Shown one piece after another: positions 26,329-36,950 of a stretch of 64,000 nucleotides of DNA. Below the pieces are notes generated by a model. The model worked only from the letters and a program-made list of their open reading frames with translations, was not told where the DNA came from and made no database searches. Source of the DNA: Pseudarthrobacter siccitolerans (lineage in GTDB: Bacteria; Actinomycetota; Actinomycetes; Actinomycetales; Micrococcaceae); NCBI RefSeq assembly GCF_001046895.1, contig NZ_CAQI01000040.1, positions 40,276 to 104,275 of the forward strand. The letters are read 5' to 3'. Each line of letters starts with the position of its first letter. Position 1 is the stretch's first letter. A program made the translations under genes and the position numbers.

Positions 26329-28950
26329 TCAGGCCTGTGCGGGCTCTTCGGTGGCGGCCAGCGCCACGTCGCTGACGGTCAGTTCGCCGTCTCCCACCAC
26401 GAGCGTGATCTCGCGGGCGTTCGACGCCGCCTTCAGGTCCGCAAGGCCTGCCTTCAGCTGCGTGGTCAGGGCCTCCGACGCCGTAATGGTGGCGGACAGG
26501 ACCTCCGTGCGCTGCTTGACCTTGGCCTCGGACTTGGCCTTGCGGACGCCGCTGAGGGCAACACCCACGGTGGCCAGCATGGTGGTGTCGCCGCCGGGTA
26601 CGTCCAGCGGGGCGGGCCACTGGGCGCGGTGGACCGAACCGTTCCGCCACCAGCCCCAGACCTCTTCGGTGGCGAAGGGCAGGAACGGCGCGAACAGCCG
26701 CAGCAGGGTGTCCAGGCTGGTGGCCAGTGCTGCGAGGACGGAAGCCTGTTCGGCTTCGCCGGCGGCGCCGTAGGCCCGGTCCTTGATGAGTTCCACGTAG
26801 TCGTCGGTGAACTGCCAGAAGAAGCTTTCGGTGATCTGCAGTGCCCGGGCGTAGTCGTAGTTCTCGAACGCCTTGGTGGACTGCGCCACAACCTCGGCGA
26901 GCTGGGCGAGGACTGCGCGGTCCAGGGGGTTGGACAGCACCGAGAGGTCACCGGACAGCACCGAAGCCTCGGTGGCGCCGAGGTTCAGCACGAACTTCGA
27001 GGCGTTCAGCAGCTTGATGGCCAGGCGGCGGCCGATCTTCATCTGCGCGATCTCGTAGGCGGTGTCCGCCCCGAGCTTCGCCGAGGCGGCCCAGTAGCGG
27101 ACAGCATCGGAGCCGAATTCCTCCAGCACGTCGGTGGGCACCACCACGTTGCCCTTGGACTTGGACATCTTCTTGCGGTCCGGGTCCAGGATCCAGCCGG
27201 AGATGGCGGCGTGCTTCCACGGCGCGCTGTTCTCCAGGGCATCGGCACGGACCACCGAGGAGAAGAGCCAGGTCCGGATGATGTCGTGGCCCTGCGGGCG
27301 GACATCGAACGGGAACACCTTGGCGAAGAGTTCTTCGTCGCGCTTCCAGCCGCCCACGATGTTCGGCGTCAGTGAGGACGTGGCCCAGGTGTCCAGGATG
27401 TCGGCGTCGCCGGTGAATCCGTTCGGAACATCGCGCTGCGCCTCGTCGAAGCCCGGAGCGGCATCTGCCGCCGGGTCAACGGGGAGCTGCTCGTTGGAGG
27501 GCACGATGGGGGAGTCGTAGTCCGGGTTGCCGTCGGCGTCCAGCGGGTACCAGACCGGGATGGGCACGCCGAAGAAGCGCTGGCGCGATACGAGCCAGTC
27601 ACCGTTCAGGCCGGAGATCCAGTTCTCGTAGCGTGAGCGCATAAAGGCGGGGTGGAAGTCGATCTCCTGGCCGCGTGCGATGAGCCGCTCGCGCCGGTCC
27701 TCGTCCCGGCCGCCGTTGCGGATGTACCACTGGCGGGACGTGACAACCTCGAGGGGCTTGTCGCCCTTTTCGTAGAAGTTCACGGGGTGCATGATCTTCT
27801 TCGGCTCGCCGTCCAGCAGGTCCGCGGCGGTGAGGAGCTTCACCACCTCCTCCTTGGCGCTGAAGACGGTCTTGCCCGCAATGGCAGCGAAGGCTTCACG
27901 GCCGATGTCCGTGGTGATCCACTCGGGCGCCTCGCTGACGATCCTGCCGTCCCGGCCCACGATGGCGCGCGTGGGCAGCTGCAGTTCGCGCCACCAGGTG
28001 ACGTCCGTCAGGTCGCCGAAGGTACACACCATGGCAATGCCGGAGCCCTTGTCCGCCTTGGCGAGAGGGTGGGCCTTAACTTCAACCTCGACGCCGAAGA
28101 CGGGGGACGTGACCTTCTTGCCGAACAGCGGCTGGTACCGTTCGTCGTCGGGATTCGCCACCAGGGCGGCGCAGGCCGCCAGCAGTTCGGGACGCGTGGT
28201 CTCGATGTAGATCCGCTCGCCGTCCTCGGTGAAGAACGGGTAGCGGTAGTAGGCGCCGGGCACCTCACGGTCCTCGAGCTCGGCCTGCGCCACCGCGGTG
28301 CGGAACGTAACATCCCACAGGGTGGGCGCCTCGGCCATGTAGGCGTCGCCGGCGGCCAGATTGGCAAGGAACGCGCGCTGCGATACCGCCCTGGAGTTGT
28401 CGTCGATGGTGCGGTACGTCAGTTCCCAGTCCACGGACAGGCCAAGCGTCTGGAAGAGGTTTTCGAAGACCTTCTCGTCCTCGACGGCCAGCTCTTCGCA
28501 CAGTTCGATGAAGTTCCGGCGGGAGACCACATCGAAATCCCGCTGGTTCTTGGCAGGCTGTGCCGGGGGACGGTAGTCCGGGTTGTACGGGATGGCGGGG
28601 TCGCAGCGCACACCGTAGTAGTTCTGCACCCGGCGCTCGGTGGGCAGGCCGTTGTCGTCCCAGCCCATCGGGTAGAAGACGTTTTTGCCGATCATGCGCT
28701 GGTAGCGGGCCAGCACGTCGGTCTGCGTGTAGGAGAACATGTGTCCCACGTGCAGCGATCCGGAGGCGGTGGGCGGGGGAGTGTCGATCGAGTAGACCTG
28801 CTCCCGGGTGGTGTCCGGGTTGAACTTGTAGGTCCCCTCGGCAAGCCAGCGCTGCGTCAAGGCAGCTTCGAGGCCTTCGAGGGCCGGCTTGTCCGGAACG
28901 TTGATGGGGGCGGTGTTGGGCGTGTCTGTACCCTGTTTGTCTTCAGCCAT
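26329..28950 (-). CDS. valS: valyl-tRNA synthetase
   Basis: An 873-residue class I aminoacyl-tRNA synthetase charging tRNA-Val. The HIGH motif is His67-Val-Gly-His70 and the KMSKS motif starts at Lys594 (DRKKMSKSKGN). The editing (CP1) domain lies between, and a C-terminal coiled coil ends the protein (VRKAKSEAKVKQRTEVLSATI...). ASGSLHVGHMFSYTQTD and the GWDDNGLPTER motif are typical of ValRS. It is a single gene, divergent from the SDR gene, without an obvious T-box. Confidence 0.96.
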   Translation of the reverse strand: MAEDKQGTDTPNTAPINVPDKPALEGLEAALTQRWLAEGTYKFNPDTTREQVYSIDTPPPTASGSLHVGHMFSYTQTDVLARYQRMIGKNVFYPMGWDDNGLPTERRVQNYYGVRCDPAIPYNPDYRPPAQPAKNQRDFDVVSRRNFIELCEELAVEDEKVFENLFQTLGLSVDWELTYRTIDDNSRAVSQRAFLANLAAGDAYMAEAPTLWDVTFRTAVAQAELEDREVPGAYYRYPFFTEDGERIYIETTRPELLAACAALVANPDDERYQPLFGKKVTSPVFGVEVEVKAHPLAKADKGSGIAMVCTFGDLTDVTWWRELQLPTRAIVGRDGRIVSEAPEWITTDIGREAFAAIAGKTVFSAKEEVVKLLTAADLLDGEPKKIMHPVNFYEKGDKPLEVVTSRQWYIRNGGRDEDRRERLIARGQEIDFHPAFMRSRYENWISGLNGDWLVSRQRFFGVPIPVWYPLDADGNPDYDSPIVPSNEQLPVDPAADAAPGFDEAQRDVPNGFTGDADILDTWATSSLTPNIVGGWKRDEELFAKVFPFDVRPQGHDIIRTWLFSSVVRADALENSAPWKHAAISGWILDPDRKKMSKSKGNVVVPTDVLEEFGSDAVRYWAASAKLGADTAYEIAQMKIGRRLAIKLLNASKFVLNLGATEASVLSGDLSVLSNPLDRAVLAQLAEVVAQSTKAFENYDYARALQITESFFWQFTDDYVELIKDRAYGAAGEAEQASVLAALATSLDTLLRLFAPFLPFATEEVWGWWRNGSVHRAQWPAPLDVPGGDTTMLATVGVALSGVRKAKSEAKVKQRTEVLSATITASEALTTQLKAGLADLKAASNAREITLVVGDGELTVSDVALAATEEPAQA

Positions 28951-29068
28951 CTGCCAATTGTTTCATGGCCGCGCGTGTCCCCCTGCCCGGCAGCAGGCTG
29001 GAAGCGCCCGTTTCATCCGGGGAAACACGCCGGGGTGGTGTCCGGGCAGGGAAGGTTAGTGTGGTGCC

Positions 29069-29827
29069 ATGACTTCGGACTTCCAGAAAAAAGCAGCTTT
29101 GGTGACCGGTGCGAGCAGCGGAATCGGCGAGGCGACCGTCCGCGCCCTGGCGGGGGAAGGCTGGACAGTTTTTGCTGTGGCCCGCCGCGCGGAGCGGCTG
29201 GCCGCGCTGGAAGCCGAGACCGGCGCCGTCGGAATTCCTGCCGATGTTTCCGCGGACGACGACGTGTCCCGGCTCCTTGCCCGGGTTACCGAAGGGGGCG
29301 GCATCGACACGCTGATCAACATCGCCGGCGGCGCCCGGGGCGCCGATACGGTGGGCGGGGCCAGCACCGAGGACTGGGAATGGATGTACCGGGTCAACGT
29401 ACTGGGCACCATGAAGCTCATCCGGGCGTTCCTGCCCATGCTCCGTGCCCACGGCGAGGGGACCGTGCTGAACCTGACCTCCACCGCGGGCCTGGCAGCC
29501 TATGAAGGCGGGGGCGGCTACAACGCTGCCAAGTTCGCCCAGCACGCCATGACCGGGGCGTTGCGGCTGGAGGAAGCCGAAAATAACGTCCGTGTCATCG
29601 AGGTGGCGCCCGGGCTGGTCTTTACGGAGGAATTCGCGCTGAACCGGCTTGGTGACCGGCAGGCCGCCCAGAAGGTGTACCAGGGAGTGGACAAGCCGCT
29701 TACCGCCGATGACGTGGCGGACGTGGTCCGGTACGCGGTCAGTGCCCCGCACCACGTGAACCTGGACCAGATAGTGATCCGCCCGGTGGCGCAGGCCGCC
29801 AATCACAAGCTGATCCGCAAGGGCTGA
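29069..29827 (+). CDS. SDR family oxidoreductase
   Basis: A 252-residue classical short-chain dehydrogenase. The nucleotide-binding motif is TGASSGIG (residues about 13-20), the NNAG equivalent is NIAGG, the catalytic Ser lies in LTSTAGLA and the YxxxK motif is YNAAK. The segment ARRAERL suggests an Arg-based preference for NADP(H). It is closest in style to YdfG-like 3-hydroxy acid dehydrogenases. The substrate is not known; the gene stands alone between valS and the convergent endonuclease-like gene. Confidence 0.9.
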   Translation: MTSDFQKKAALVTGASSGIGEATVRALAGEGWTVFAVARRAERLAALEAETGAVGIPADVSADDDVSRLLARVTEGGGIDTLINIAGGARGADTVGGASTEDWEWMYRVNVLGTMKLIRAFLPMLRAHGEGTVLNLTSTAGLAAYEGGGGYNAAKFAQHAMTGALRLEEAENNVRVIEVAPGLVFTEEFALNRLGDRQAAQKVYQGVDKPLTADDVADVVRYAVSAPHHVNLDQIVIRPVAQAANHKLIRKG

Positions 29828-29848
29828 CCTTCACGGCAGAGCCTGATT

Positions 29849-30925
29849 TCAGGGCACTGCCAGGCGGGCCACTACCGCAGCGTGGTCGGTTCCCGGCAGG
29901 GTCACGACGTCGAAGTCCATCACCTCTATTCCCGGACTGACCAACACATGGTCCAGGGCTGCGAAGGCGGGCACCGGCGAATTCGCCGGCCACGTGGGGA
30001 CCAGGCCCTTGCCGGCGGTCTGTGCCGCATCGGTCAGTCCCCGGGCCAGCAGGTCCCGGAATTCGCGGTGGTCCCCGCTCGCGTTGAAGTCCCCGAGCAG
30101 GATGGCGGGTTCACCTTCCGGCACGGCCTGCCATAATTCCCCCAACTGCCCCAGTTCCGCCCGCCACATGGGGGTATGGCCCGGCCGCGGGGAGTCGATA
30201 TGGACGGCGGTCAGGTGGACCCGTGCGGAGGACCCCGGGATCACGCCTACGGCCCGGCTTTGGTAAAACACCGAACCGGGCACCCGTTCAACCTGCTCCA
30301 GCGGCAACCGCGCGAAGAGTGCGCTTCCGGTGCCGGCCCAGTCCACGTCCAGGGCCCGGCCGGGCAGCAGGGAGGCCAGGCCGGCGTTGTCCAGCTCTTC
30401 CAGTCCCTGCGGGGCGAGCTCGGGCAGGGCCAGTATGTCGATGTCCCGGCTTTTCACCTCCGCCAGCAAAGCCGCTGCGTCGATCCCTGTGGAACCGACA
30501 TTCACCGCCATCACCGTGAGCGTCCGTTTTCCGGGCAGTGCGTTTTCGGCCGCCTGGCCGGCCGGGAGGGCTGCGGACTGCACGTTGTCCGCCCCCGCAG
30601 CCGGCACGATCCGGTCCAGCACCAGGCCGAACTGGACTGCGAGAACCGCCGCCGCCAGCGCGGCCACCAGTAACCGTGGGGCGCCGGGACGGAGACAGGC
30701 CGCCACAACGGCAGCAGCCAGCGCGGCCGTCGTGGTCATCAGCGCCGCAGGAAAGAAGGACAAAAGCTGGATCCACGGGGTCCCGATGTCCCAGGGAACC
30801 AGGCGAAGCGCCACCAGGACCGCACCCGGCACGGCCAGCACGGCAGCCATCACCAGCCACCAGGAACCGCGGCGGGAATGCCCTCCGCCACGCTGTCCTG
30901 CCCGGTTCTTCCGCATACGCTCCAT
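29849..30925 (-). CDS. endonuclease/exonuclease/phosphatase family membrane protein
   Basis: About 358 residues. Three N-terminal membrane helices (residues about 21-41, 50-72, 82-103) are followed by an EEP-fold domain from about 133. Metal and catalytic residues are visible in MAVNVG, LPELAPQG (the usual LQE is PEL), VHIDSPRPG, LGDFNAS and GTDHAAV. The domain probably lies outside the membrane face and could act on nucleic acids, phosphoinositide-like lipids or other phosphodiesters. Two start codons are possible (30925 MERMRKNR or 30916); a much longer frame extends upstream across the ileS leader and is not believed. Confidence 0.85.
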   Translation of the reverse strand: MERMRKNRAGQRGGGHSRRGSWWLVMAAVLAVPGAVLVALRLVPWDIGTPWIQLLSFFPAALMTTTAALAAAVVAACLRPGAPRLLVAALAAAVLAVQFGLVLDRIVPAAGADNVQSAALPAGQAAENALPGKRTLTVMAVNVGSTGIDAAALLAEVKSRDIDILALPELAPQGLEELDNAGLASLLPGRALDVDWAGTGSALFARLPLEQVERVPGSVFYQSRAVGVIPGSSARVHLTAVHIDSPRPGHTPMWRAELGQLGELWQAVPEGEPAILLGDFNASGDHREFRDLLARGLTDAAQTAGKGLVPTWPANSPVPAFAALDHVLVSPGIEVMDFDVVTLPGTDHAAVVARLAVP

Positions 30926-30927
30926 TA

Positions 30928-30957
30928 TTGGTGGCCGGGCCGTGGAAATAGTAGACT
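30928..30957 (+). promoter_or_regulatory. candidate sigma-70 promoter for the ileS leader
   Basis: TTGGTG (30928-30933), an 18-base spacer, then TAGACT (30952-30957). It would start transcription just before the T-box leader. Confidence 0.5.
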
Positions 30958-30959
30958 CG

Positions 30960-31235
30960 GGTACGGCTATGACCCGGCTATCACCGGCGAGCTTCCGGAA
31001 GAACACGCCAACCGCCGCACCTGCGGACGGCGCCAGTAGAACCGGACGGGTAAGCCCGTCACAGCAGTCAATGAGCGGCCGGAGCAGGACGGTTCCCCAG
31101 GGAGCCGGCAGCGCCGGTAAGTGAGGTGGTACCGCGGTGGGCGTGGAGTCCGGGAGGACAACACGGCAGCCGTCCTTGCATCCTGAACGGAACGAAAGGC
31201 GCAAGCCGGCAGTTCGCCAAGCTCAACCCAGGATG
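30960..31235 (+). promoter_or_regulatory. T-box riboswitch (ultrashort stem I type) upstream of ileS
   Basis: The T-box core AGGTGGTACCGCGG is at 31124-31137, where the UGGU pairs with the NCCA end of uncharged tRNA. A short stem I contains the specifier codon AUC (30980-30982) in CTATCACCGGCGAG, matching isoleucine. Downstream, CATCCTG (31179-31185) is complementary to CAGGATG (31229-31235), which covers the ileS Shine-Dalgarno AGGA. The structure therefore predicts translational control: without bound tRNA the ribosome site is hidden. This agrees with the described actinobacterial ileS T-boxes. Boundaries are approximate. Confidence 0.9.
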
Positions 31236-31241
31236 TCGAGA

Positions 31242-34200
31242 ATGACGTATTACCCCAAGGCCTCAGCCTCCGCCAATGGCACCTCTTCCAGCCGCAACGC
31301 CGGCGTGTCCGCTTCCGTGAAGTTCCCGGAAATCGAAGAGCGCATCCTCAAGTACTGGGACCAGGACGGCACCTTCCAGGCCAGCATCGACCAGCGCAGC
31401 GCCGACGCCCCCGGCGGGGAACCCGGCAGCAACGAGTTCGTGTTCTACGACGGCCCGCCGTTCGCCAACGGCCTGCCGCACTACGGCCACCTGCTGACGG
31501 GGTATGCCAAGGACCTCGTGGGCCGCTACCAGACCCAGCGCGGCAAGCGCGTGGAGCGCCGCTTCGGCTGGGACACCCATGGCCTGCCCGCGGAGCTGGA
31601 AGCCATGAAGCAGCTCGGCATGACGGACAAGACCCAGATCGAAGCCATGGGCATCGACAGATTCAACGACGCCTGCCGCGCCTCGGTCATGAAGTACGCC
31701 GACGAATGGCGCAACTATGTCACCCGCCAGGCACGCTGGGTGGACTTCGACAACGACTACAAGACCCTCAACGTCGAGTACATGGAGTCCGTCCTTTGGG
31801 CGTTCAAGCAGCTGCACGAAAAGGGACTGACCTACAACGGCTACCGCGTGCTGCCCTACTGCTGGAAGGACGAGACGCCGCTGTCCAACCATGAGCTGCG
31901 CATGGATGACGACGTCTACAAGAACCGCCAGGACCAGACCGTCACGGTGACCTTCCCCCTGCTTGCCGGGGAGTCCGAACTGTCCCGGCAGCTGGCCGGC
32001 GTGCAGGCCCTCGCCTGGACCACCACGCCCTGGACCCTGCCCACCAACGCAGCGCTCGCCGTCGGGCCTGCCATCACTTACGCGGTGCTGCCGGCAGGAC
32101 CCAACGGCATCAAGGCTGCCTCCCCGGACGCCCCGGTCCGCGGCAGCTTCCTGCTGGCCGCCGACCTGCTGGCCAGCTACGCCAAGGACCTCGGGTACGA
32201 CGACTTCCAGGCCGCGCAGGCCGCCGTCGTTTCCACGCACACCGGCGCCGAGCTGGAAGGCCTGGCATACCAGCCGCTGTGGCAGGACTTCAGCGACAAC
32301 GAAAAATACGGCATGGAGAACGCCTGGCGGATCCTCGTGGCCGACTACGTCACCACCACCGACGGCACCGGCATCGTCCACCAGGCTCCCGCCTACGGTG
32401 AGGACGACCAGAAGGTCTGCGAGGAAGCCGGCATCCCGGTGATCCTGTCCGTGGATGAGGGCGCCAGGTTCCTGCCGCTGTTCAAGCACGGCGACCTGCA
32501 CGACATCGTGGGCCTGCAGGTCTTCGAGGCCAACAAGCCCATCACCCAGGTCCTTCGCGCCCAGGGCCGCCTGGTCCGCCAGGCCAGCTACGAGCACAGC
32601 TACCCGCACTGCTGGCGCTGCCGCAACCCGCTGATCTACCGCGCCGTGTCCTCCTGGTACGTGGAGGTCACCAAGTTCAAGGACCGGATGTCCGAACTGA
32701 ACCAGGAGATCAACTGGATCCCGGGCAACGTCAAGGACGGCCAGTTCGGCAAGTGGCTGGAAAACGCCCGTGACTGGTCCATCAGCCGCAACCGCTACTG
32801 GGGCAGCCCCATCCCCGTCTGGCAGTCCACCGACCCCGAATACCCCCGCACCGATGTGTACGGCTCGCTCGCGGAGATCGAGGCGGACTTCGGCCGGCTG
32901 CCGCTGAACAACGACGGCCAGGTGGACCTGCACCGCCCGTTCATCGATGAACTCACCAGGCCCAACCCGGACGATCCCCGCACCCCGGAAGAGGGCCAGT
33001 CGGTGATGCGCCGTGTGGAGGACGTACTGGATGTCTGGTTCGACTCCGGCTCCATGCCCTACGGCCAGGTGCACTACCCGTTCCAGAACGAGGCCTGGTT
33101 CGATACCCACAACCCCGCCGACTTCATCGTGGAGTACATCGGCCAGACCCGCGGCTGGTTCTACATGCTGCACATCCTCTCCACCGCCCTGTTTGACCGG
33201 CCCGCCTTCCGCAACGTCATCAGCCACGGCATCGTGCTCGGCTCGGACGGGCAGAAGATGTCCAAGAGCCTGCGCAACTACCCGGACGTTTCCGAGGTGC
33301 TGGACCGCGACGGCTCGGACGCCATGCGTTGGTTCCTGATGTCCAGCCCCATCCTGCGCGGCGGCAACCTGGTGGTCACCGAGCAGGGCATCCGCGACGG
33401 CGTCCGCCAGGTCATCCTGCCCCTGTGGAACGTGTACAGCTTCTTCACGCTCTACACCAACGCAGCCAACGGCGGCGCCGGCTACGACGCCAAGCTGCGC
33501 TATGACGGTTACGCCGACACGCTGGACCAGTACCTGCTGGCCAACACCGGCGAACTGGTCCGGAACATGACGGCGCAGCTGGACACCTACGACATCTCCG
33601 GCGCCTGTGACGAACTGCGCAGCTACCTGGACATGCTCACCAACTGGTACGTCCGCCGGAGCCGGCAGCGGTTCTTTGACGAGGACCAGGACGCCTTCGA
33701 CGCCCTGTTCACCGCGCTGGAGACGGTCACCCGGGTGGCGGCGTCCCTCCTGCCGCTGGTGTCCGAGGAGATCTGGCGCGGCCTCACCGGCGGCCGCTCC
33801 GTGCACCTGGCCGACTGGCCCGAAGCGGAGCTGTTCCCCGCGAACCCGGACCTGGTGCAGGCCATGGACAGGGTCCAGCAGATCTGCTCCACCGGCTCCT
33901 CGCTCCGGAAGGCAGCAAACCTGCGCGTGCGCCTGCCGCTGCAGGAACTGACCGTGGTGGCACCCGGTGCCGATGCGCTGGGTGGCTTCGCCGCCGTCGT
34001 CGCGGACGAACTCAACCTCCGCTCTGTCCGCCTGCTGGACGCCGCCACGGCGTCCCCCGAAGAATTTGGGATCCAGCAGAAGCTCGTGGTCAACGCGCGC
34101 GCCGCCGGTCCGCGCCTGGGCAAAAACGTCCAGGCCGCCATCAAGGGCTCCAAGTCCGGCGACTGGTCAGTCTCCGACGCCGGTATAGTCACCGCGGGCG

Positions 34201-34565
34201 GGCTCCAGCTGGAACCGCAGGAATACACGCTGGAAACAGTGGTGGCAGAGAACGACGGCGGGTCCGCCTCCGTGGCGGTCCTCCCCGGCGGCGGCTTCGT
34301 GGTCCTCAACACCGAGGTCACCCCCGAACTGGAGGCCGAAGGCCTGGCCCGGGACATGGTCAGGTCCATCCAGCAGGCACGCAAGGACGCCGGACTGAAT
34401 GTCAGCGACCGGATCCGGACCTCCGTGAGCGCCCGTCAGAACGTCGTCGACGCCCTGCTGGCCAATGCGGACCTGGTAAAAGGTGAGACCCTCACCGTGG
34501 ACCTCACGGCAGAACCAACGGACGCCGCCGAACCGGTAGTCGCCGTCGAAAAAGTAGAGGCCTGA
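31242..34565 (+). CDS. ileS: isoleucyl-tRNA synthetase
   Basis: A protein of 1,107 residues, the long eukaryote-like IleRS type of actinobacteria. The HIGH motif is His80-Tyr-Gly-His83 ([10 protein letters not shown]) and KMSKS is at 672-676. A CP1 editing domain ([16 protein letters not shown]) and a long C-terminal region follow. The start at 31242 ([10 protein letters not shown]) is preferred over ATG 31233 because AGGA at 31230-31233 sits at the right distance and is the base-paired site of the T-box switch. folC follows after 3 bases and is co-transcribed. Confidence 0.96.
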   Translation: MTYYPKASASANGTSSSRNAGVSASVKFPEIEERILKYWDQDGTFQASIDQRSADAPGGEPGSNEFVFYDGPPFANGLPHYGHLLTGYAKDLVGRYQTQRGKRVERRFGWDTHGLPAELEAMKQLGMTDKTQIEAMGIDRFNDACRASVMKYADEWRNYVTRQARWVDFDNDYKTLNVEYMESVLWAFKQLHEKGLTYNGYRVLPYCWKDETPLSNHELRMDDDVYKNRQDQTVTVTFPLLAGESELSRQLAGVQALAWTTTPWTLPTNAALAVGPAITYAVLPAGPNGIKAASPDAPVRGSFLLAADLLASYAKDLGYDDFQAAQAAVVSTHTGAELEGLAYQPLWQDFSDNEKYGMENAWRILVADYVTTTDGTGIVHQAPAYGEDDQKVCEEAGIPVILSVDEGARFLPLFKHGDLHDIVGLQVFEANKPITQVLRAQGRLVRQASYEHSYPHCWRCRNPLIYRAVSSWYVEVTKFKDRMSELNQEINWIPGNVKDGQFGKWLENARDWSISRNRYWGSPIPVWQSTDPEYPRTDVYGSLAEIEADFGRLPLNNDGQVDLHRPFIDELTRPNPDDPRTPEEGQSVMRRVEDVLDVWFDSGSMPYGQVHYPFQNEAWFDTHNPADFIVEYIGQTRGWFYMLHILSTALFDRPAFRNVISHGIVLGSDGQKMSKSLRNYPDVSEVLDRDGSDAMRWFLMSSPILRGGNLVVTEQGIRDGVRQVILPLWNVYSFFTLYTNAANGGAGYDAKLRYDGYADTLDQYLLANTGELVRNMTAQLDTYDISGACDELRSYLDMLTNWYVRRSRQRFFDEDQDAFDALFTALETVTRVAASLLPLVSEEIWRGLTGGRSVHLADWPEAELFPANPDLVQAMDRVQQICSTGSSLRKAANLRVRLPLQELTVVAPGADALGGFAAVVADELNLRSVRLLDAATASPEEFGIQQKLVVNARAAGPRLGKNVQAAIKGSKSGDWSVSDAGIVTAGGLQLEPQEYTLETVVAENDGGSASVAVLPGGGFVVLNTEVTPELEAEGLARDMVRSIQQARKDAGLNVSDRIRTSVSARQNVVDALLANADLVKGETLTVDLTAEPTDAAEPVVAVEKVEA

Positions 34566-34568
34566 TCC

Positions 34569-35924
34569 ATGACTGACGAATTTTCCGTAGAGAGCGTCTA
34601 CGCAGAACTGCTGGGCCGGGCGCCGGAAAACAAGATGGAGCCGCGGCTTGCCCCGCTGTTCCGGGCGATGGATGTGCTGGGGGAGCCCAACAAGGCGTAC
34701 CCGATCATCCACGTCACCGGGACCAACGGCAAGACCTCCACGGCCCGCATGATCGAATCGGTGTTGCGGGCCCACGGCCTGAGCACCGGCCGGTACACCA
34801 GCCCGCACCTGTCCAAGGTCACCGAACGGATCAGCATCGACGGCCACCCTGTTTCGGATGAGACCTTCGTGCGGATCTGGGACGAGATCCGGCCCTACCT
34901 GCAGATCGTGGACTCGGAACTGGAAGCTGAGGGGCAGCCCCGGCTGACGTACTTCGAATGCCTCACCATCCTGGGCTTCGCCATCTTCGCCGACCAGCCC
35001 GTCAACGTGGCGGTCATCGAAGTGGGACTCGGCGGCATCACGGACGCCACCAACGTGGGGGACGGGCAGGTTTCGGTGGTCACGCCTATCTCCCTGGACC
35101 ACACGGACCTGCTGGGTGACACCACCGGAGACATCGCCCACGAAAAGGCCGGGATCATCAAGCCTGGCGGCTACCTCGTCAGCGCCGCCCAGCCCCTTGA
35201 CGCGGCGCAGGTCCTGCTCGAGAAGGCCAAAGACGTGGGCGTTCCTTTCAAGTTCGAAGGGGTGGAGTTCGGCGTCGAGTCCCGGACCGTGGCCGTGGGC
35301 GGTCAGATGGTCACCATCCAGGGCATCGCGGGCCGTTACCCGGACCTGCTGGTGCCGCTGCACGGAGCCCACCAGGCACAGAACGCCGCCGTTGCAGTGG
35401 CAGCCCTGGAGGCCTTCTTCGGCGGGAAGGAACTCGGCTTCGACGTGCTGCAGGAAGGGTTCGCCGCAGCCACCTCACCCGGCCGGCTCGAAGTGGTCCG
35501 CACGGCACCCACCATCGTGGTGGACGCCGCCCACAACCCGGACGGCATCAAAGCGTCGGCGGCAGCACTGCAGGAGGCTTTCACGTTCACCCGCCTGGTT
35601 CCGGTGGTGGGCGTGCTGAAGGAAAAGGACGCCGAGGAAGTCCTCCGCCAACTCAAGGAATCCCTCGGCGGCCTGGCGGAGGAATACTGCTTCACCCAGT
35701 CGAATTCCCCGCGGGCCGTACCGGCGGCCGAACTGGCCGAACTGGCCATCGACCTTGGCTTCGGCGAGGACAACGTGCACATCGCCGAGAAGCTCGACGA
35801 CGCCCTGGAATGGGCCGTGGAACGCGCCGAAGCCAACGACGACCTGTCCGGCGCCGTGCTGGTGACCGGTTCCATCACGCTGGTGGCCGAAGCCCGGATC
35901 CTGCTTGGAAAGACGGAGGCGTAG
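34569..35924 (+). CDS. folC: bifunctional folylpolyglutamate synthase / dihydrofolate synthase
   Basis: A 451-residue Mur-ligase-fold enzyme that adds L-glutamate to dihydropteroate and polyglutamylates folates. The P-loop GTNGKTSTA is at residues 51-59, the omega-loop/metal segment YTSPHLSKVTERI follows, and the C-terminal domain has the motif VVDAAHNPDGI. It lies between ileS and a DUF4233 membrane protein gene, a common actinobacterial order, with three- to four-base gaps. Confidence 0.95.
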   Translation: MTDEFSVESVYAELLGRAPENKMEPRLAPLFRAMDVLGEPNKAYPIIHVTGTNGKTSTARMIESVLRAHGLSTGRYTSPHLSKVTERISIDGHPVSDETFVRIWDEIRPYLQIVDSELEAEGQPRLTYFECLTILGFAIFADQPVNVAVIEVGLGGITDATNVGDGQVSVVTPISLDHTDLLGDTTGDIAHEKAGIIKPGGYLVSAAQPLDAAQVLLEKAKDVGVPFKFEGVEFGVESRTVAVGGQMVTIQGIAGRYPDLLVPLHGAHQAQNAAVAVAALEAFFGGKELGFDVLQEGFAAATSPGRLEVVRTAPTIVVDAAHNPDGIKASAAALQEAFTFTRLVPVVGVLKEKDAEEVLRQLKESLGGLAEEYCFTQSNSPRAVPAAELAELAIDLGFGEDNVHIAEKLDDALEWAVERAEANDDLSGAVLVTGSITLVAEARILLGKTEA

Positions 35925-35927
35925 GCC

Positions 35928-36395
35928 GTGGCCAGACTGACCAAAGCCCAGCGCGAGTGGCGCCCGGGCATGCCCAAAAAGCGCCGCTCCACGAAGGTTA
36001 TGTTCGCCTCCACCGTGCTGCTGCTGGAAGCATTCGTGATGTTCTTCGCCACCCTGGCGGTGTTTGGACTGCGCCGCGGGGAATTTCCGCCGGCCCTGAT
36101 CCTGGGCGTGGGCATCGGCCTGAGCGTGGTGATGATCGTGGCTTGTGCCTTCCTCAGCAAGCCCTGGGGCGTCGGCCTGGGCTGGATCCTGCAGCTCGTC
36201 CTGATCCTTACCGGCATCTTCGAGCCGGCCATGTTCCTGGTGGGAGCACTGTTCGCCATTGCCTGGTGGTACGGAATCCGCACGGGCATCCGGCTGGACC
36301 GGGAAGCCGGCCAGCGGGCCCGCGAACAGGCCGAATGGGAAGCAGCCCATCCGGACCAGGCCGCCGGGCCGGACCAGCAGGCCCAGGCCACCTGA
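35928..36395 (+). CDS. DUF4233 domain-containing membrane protein
   Basis: A 155-residue protein with four predicted membrane helices (residues about 23-45, 54-74, 80-92, 98-118) after a basic N-terminus ([18 protein letters not shown]). It matches the DUF4233 family, which lies next to folC in many actinobacteria; the function is unknown. GTG start 4 bases after the folC stop. Confidence 0.85.
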   Translation: MARLTKAQREWRPGMPKKRRSTKVMFASTVLLLEAFVMFFATLAVFGLRRGEFPPALILGVGIGLSVVMIVACAFLSKPWGVGLGWILQLVLILTGIFEPAMFLVGALFAIAWWYGIRTGIRLDREAGQRAREQAEWEAAHPDQAAGPDQQAQAT

Positions 36396-36450
36396 CGCCG
36401 GTCCCCGTAGACTTGTCCCCGAAACCCCTTACCAACGCATTGGAGCAGTT

Positions 36451-36870
36451 GTGACTATTGAGCGCACCCTCGTCCTGATCAAGCCCGACGGCGTCGCCCG
36501 CAACCTGACCGGCGCCATCCTGGCCCGGATCGAAGCCAAGGGCTACACCCTGGCTGAGCTGAAGAAGGTGGACGCCACCCGCGAACTGCTCGAACAGCAC
36601 TACGAGGAGCACGCGGGCAAGCCCTTCTACGAGCCCCTGGTGGAATTTATGCTCAGCGGCCCGGTAGTGGCAGCCATCTTTGAGGGCCACCGCGTCATTG
36701 AAGGTTTCCGTTCCCTCGCCGGCACCACCGACCCCACCACTGCCGCCCCCGGCACCATCCGCGGCGACTTCGGCCGCGACTGGGGCCTGAAGGTCCAGCA
36801 GAACCTGGTGCACGGCTCCGATTCCACCGACTCCGCCGAGCGTGAAATCAAGATCTGGTTCCAGGGCTGA
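36451..36870 (+). CDS. ndk: nucleoside diphosphate kinase
   Basis: A 139-residue NDP kinase that moves the terminal phosphate between nucleoside triphosphates and diphosphates. The phospho-accepting histidine is His121 ([16 protein letters not shown]), with KPDGVARNL near the N-terminus and the RxxxG/DP-rich loop [21 protein letters not shown] start with GGAG upstream. The last gene of ileS-folC-DUF4233-ndk; a long hairpin follows. Confidence 0.96.
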   Translation: MTIERTLVLIKPDGVARNLTGAILARIEAKGYTLAELKKVDATRELLEQHYEEHAGKPFYEPLVEFMLSGPVVAAIFEGHRVIEGFRSLAGTTDPTTAAPGTIRGDFGRDWGLKVQQNLVHGSDSTDSAEREIKIWFQG

Positions 36871-36879
36871 TCCCGCCGA

Positions 36880-36930
36880 GATGACAGATAAGGCCGATGT
36901 TCGTGAAGAACATCGGCCTTATCTGTCATC
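36880..36930. terminator. perfect 23-bp stem between ndk and the VKOR-family gene
   Basis: Two perfectly complementary 23-base arms with a 5-base loop GTGAA. Located between convergent genes it can end transcription from both sides. Arms include AAGGCCGATGTTC; the inner part reads well as an intrinsic terminator although no long T-run follows. Confidence 0.8.
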
Positions 36931-36950
36931 CCGCGCACTCCGCGGCAGGC

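Noticed and set aside
30926..31204. N-terminal extension of the endonuclease-like gene
   Set aside because: This part is the T-box leader of ileS on the opposite strand.
31263..33806. 847-codon minus-strand frame
   Set aside because: Antisense to ileS, whose catalytic motifs fix the true frame.
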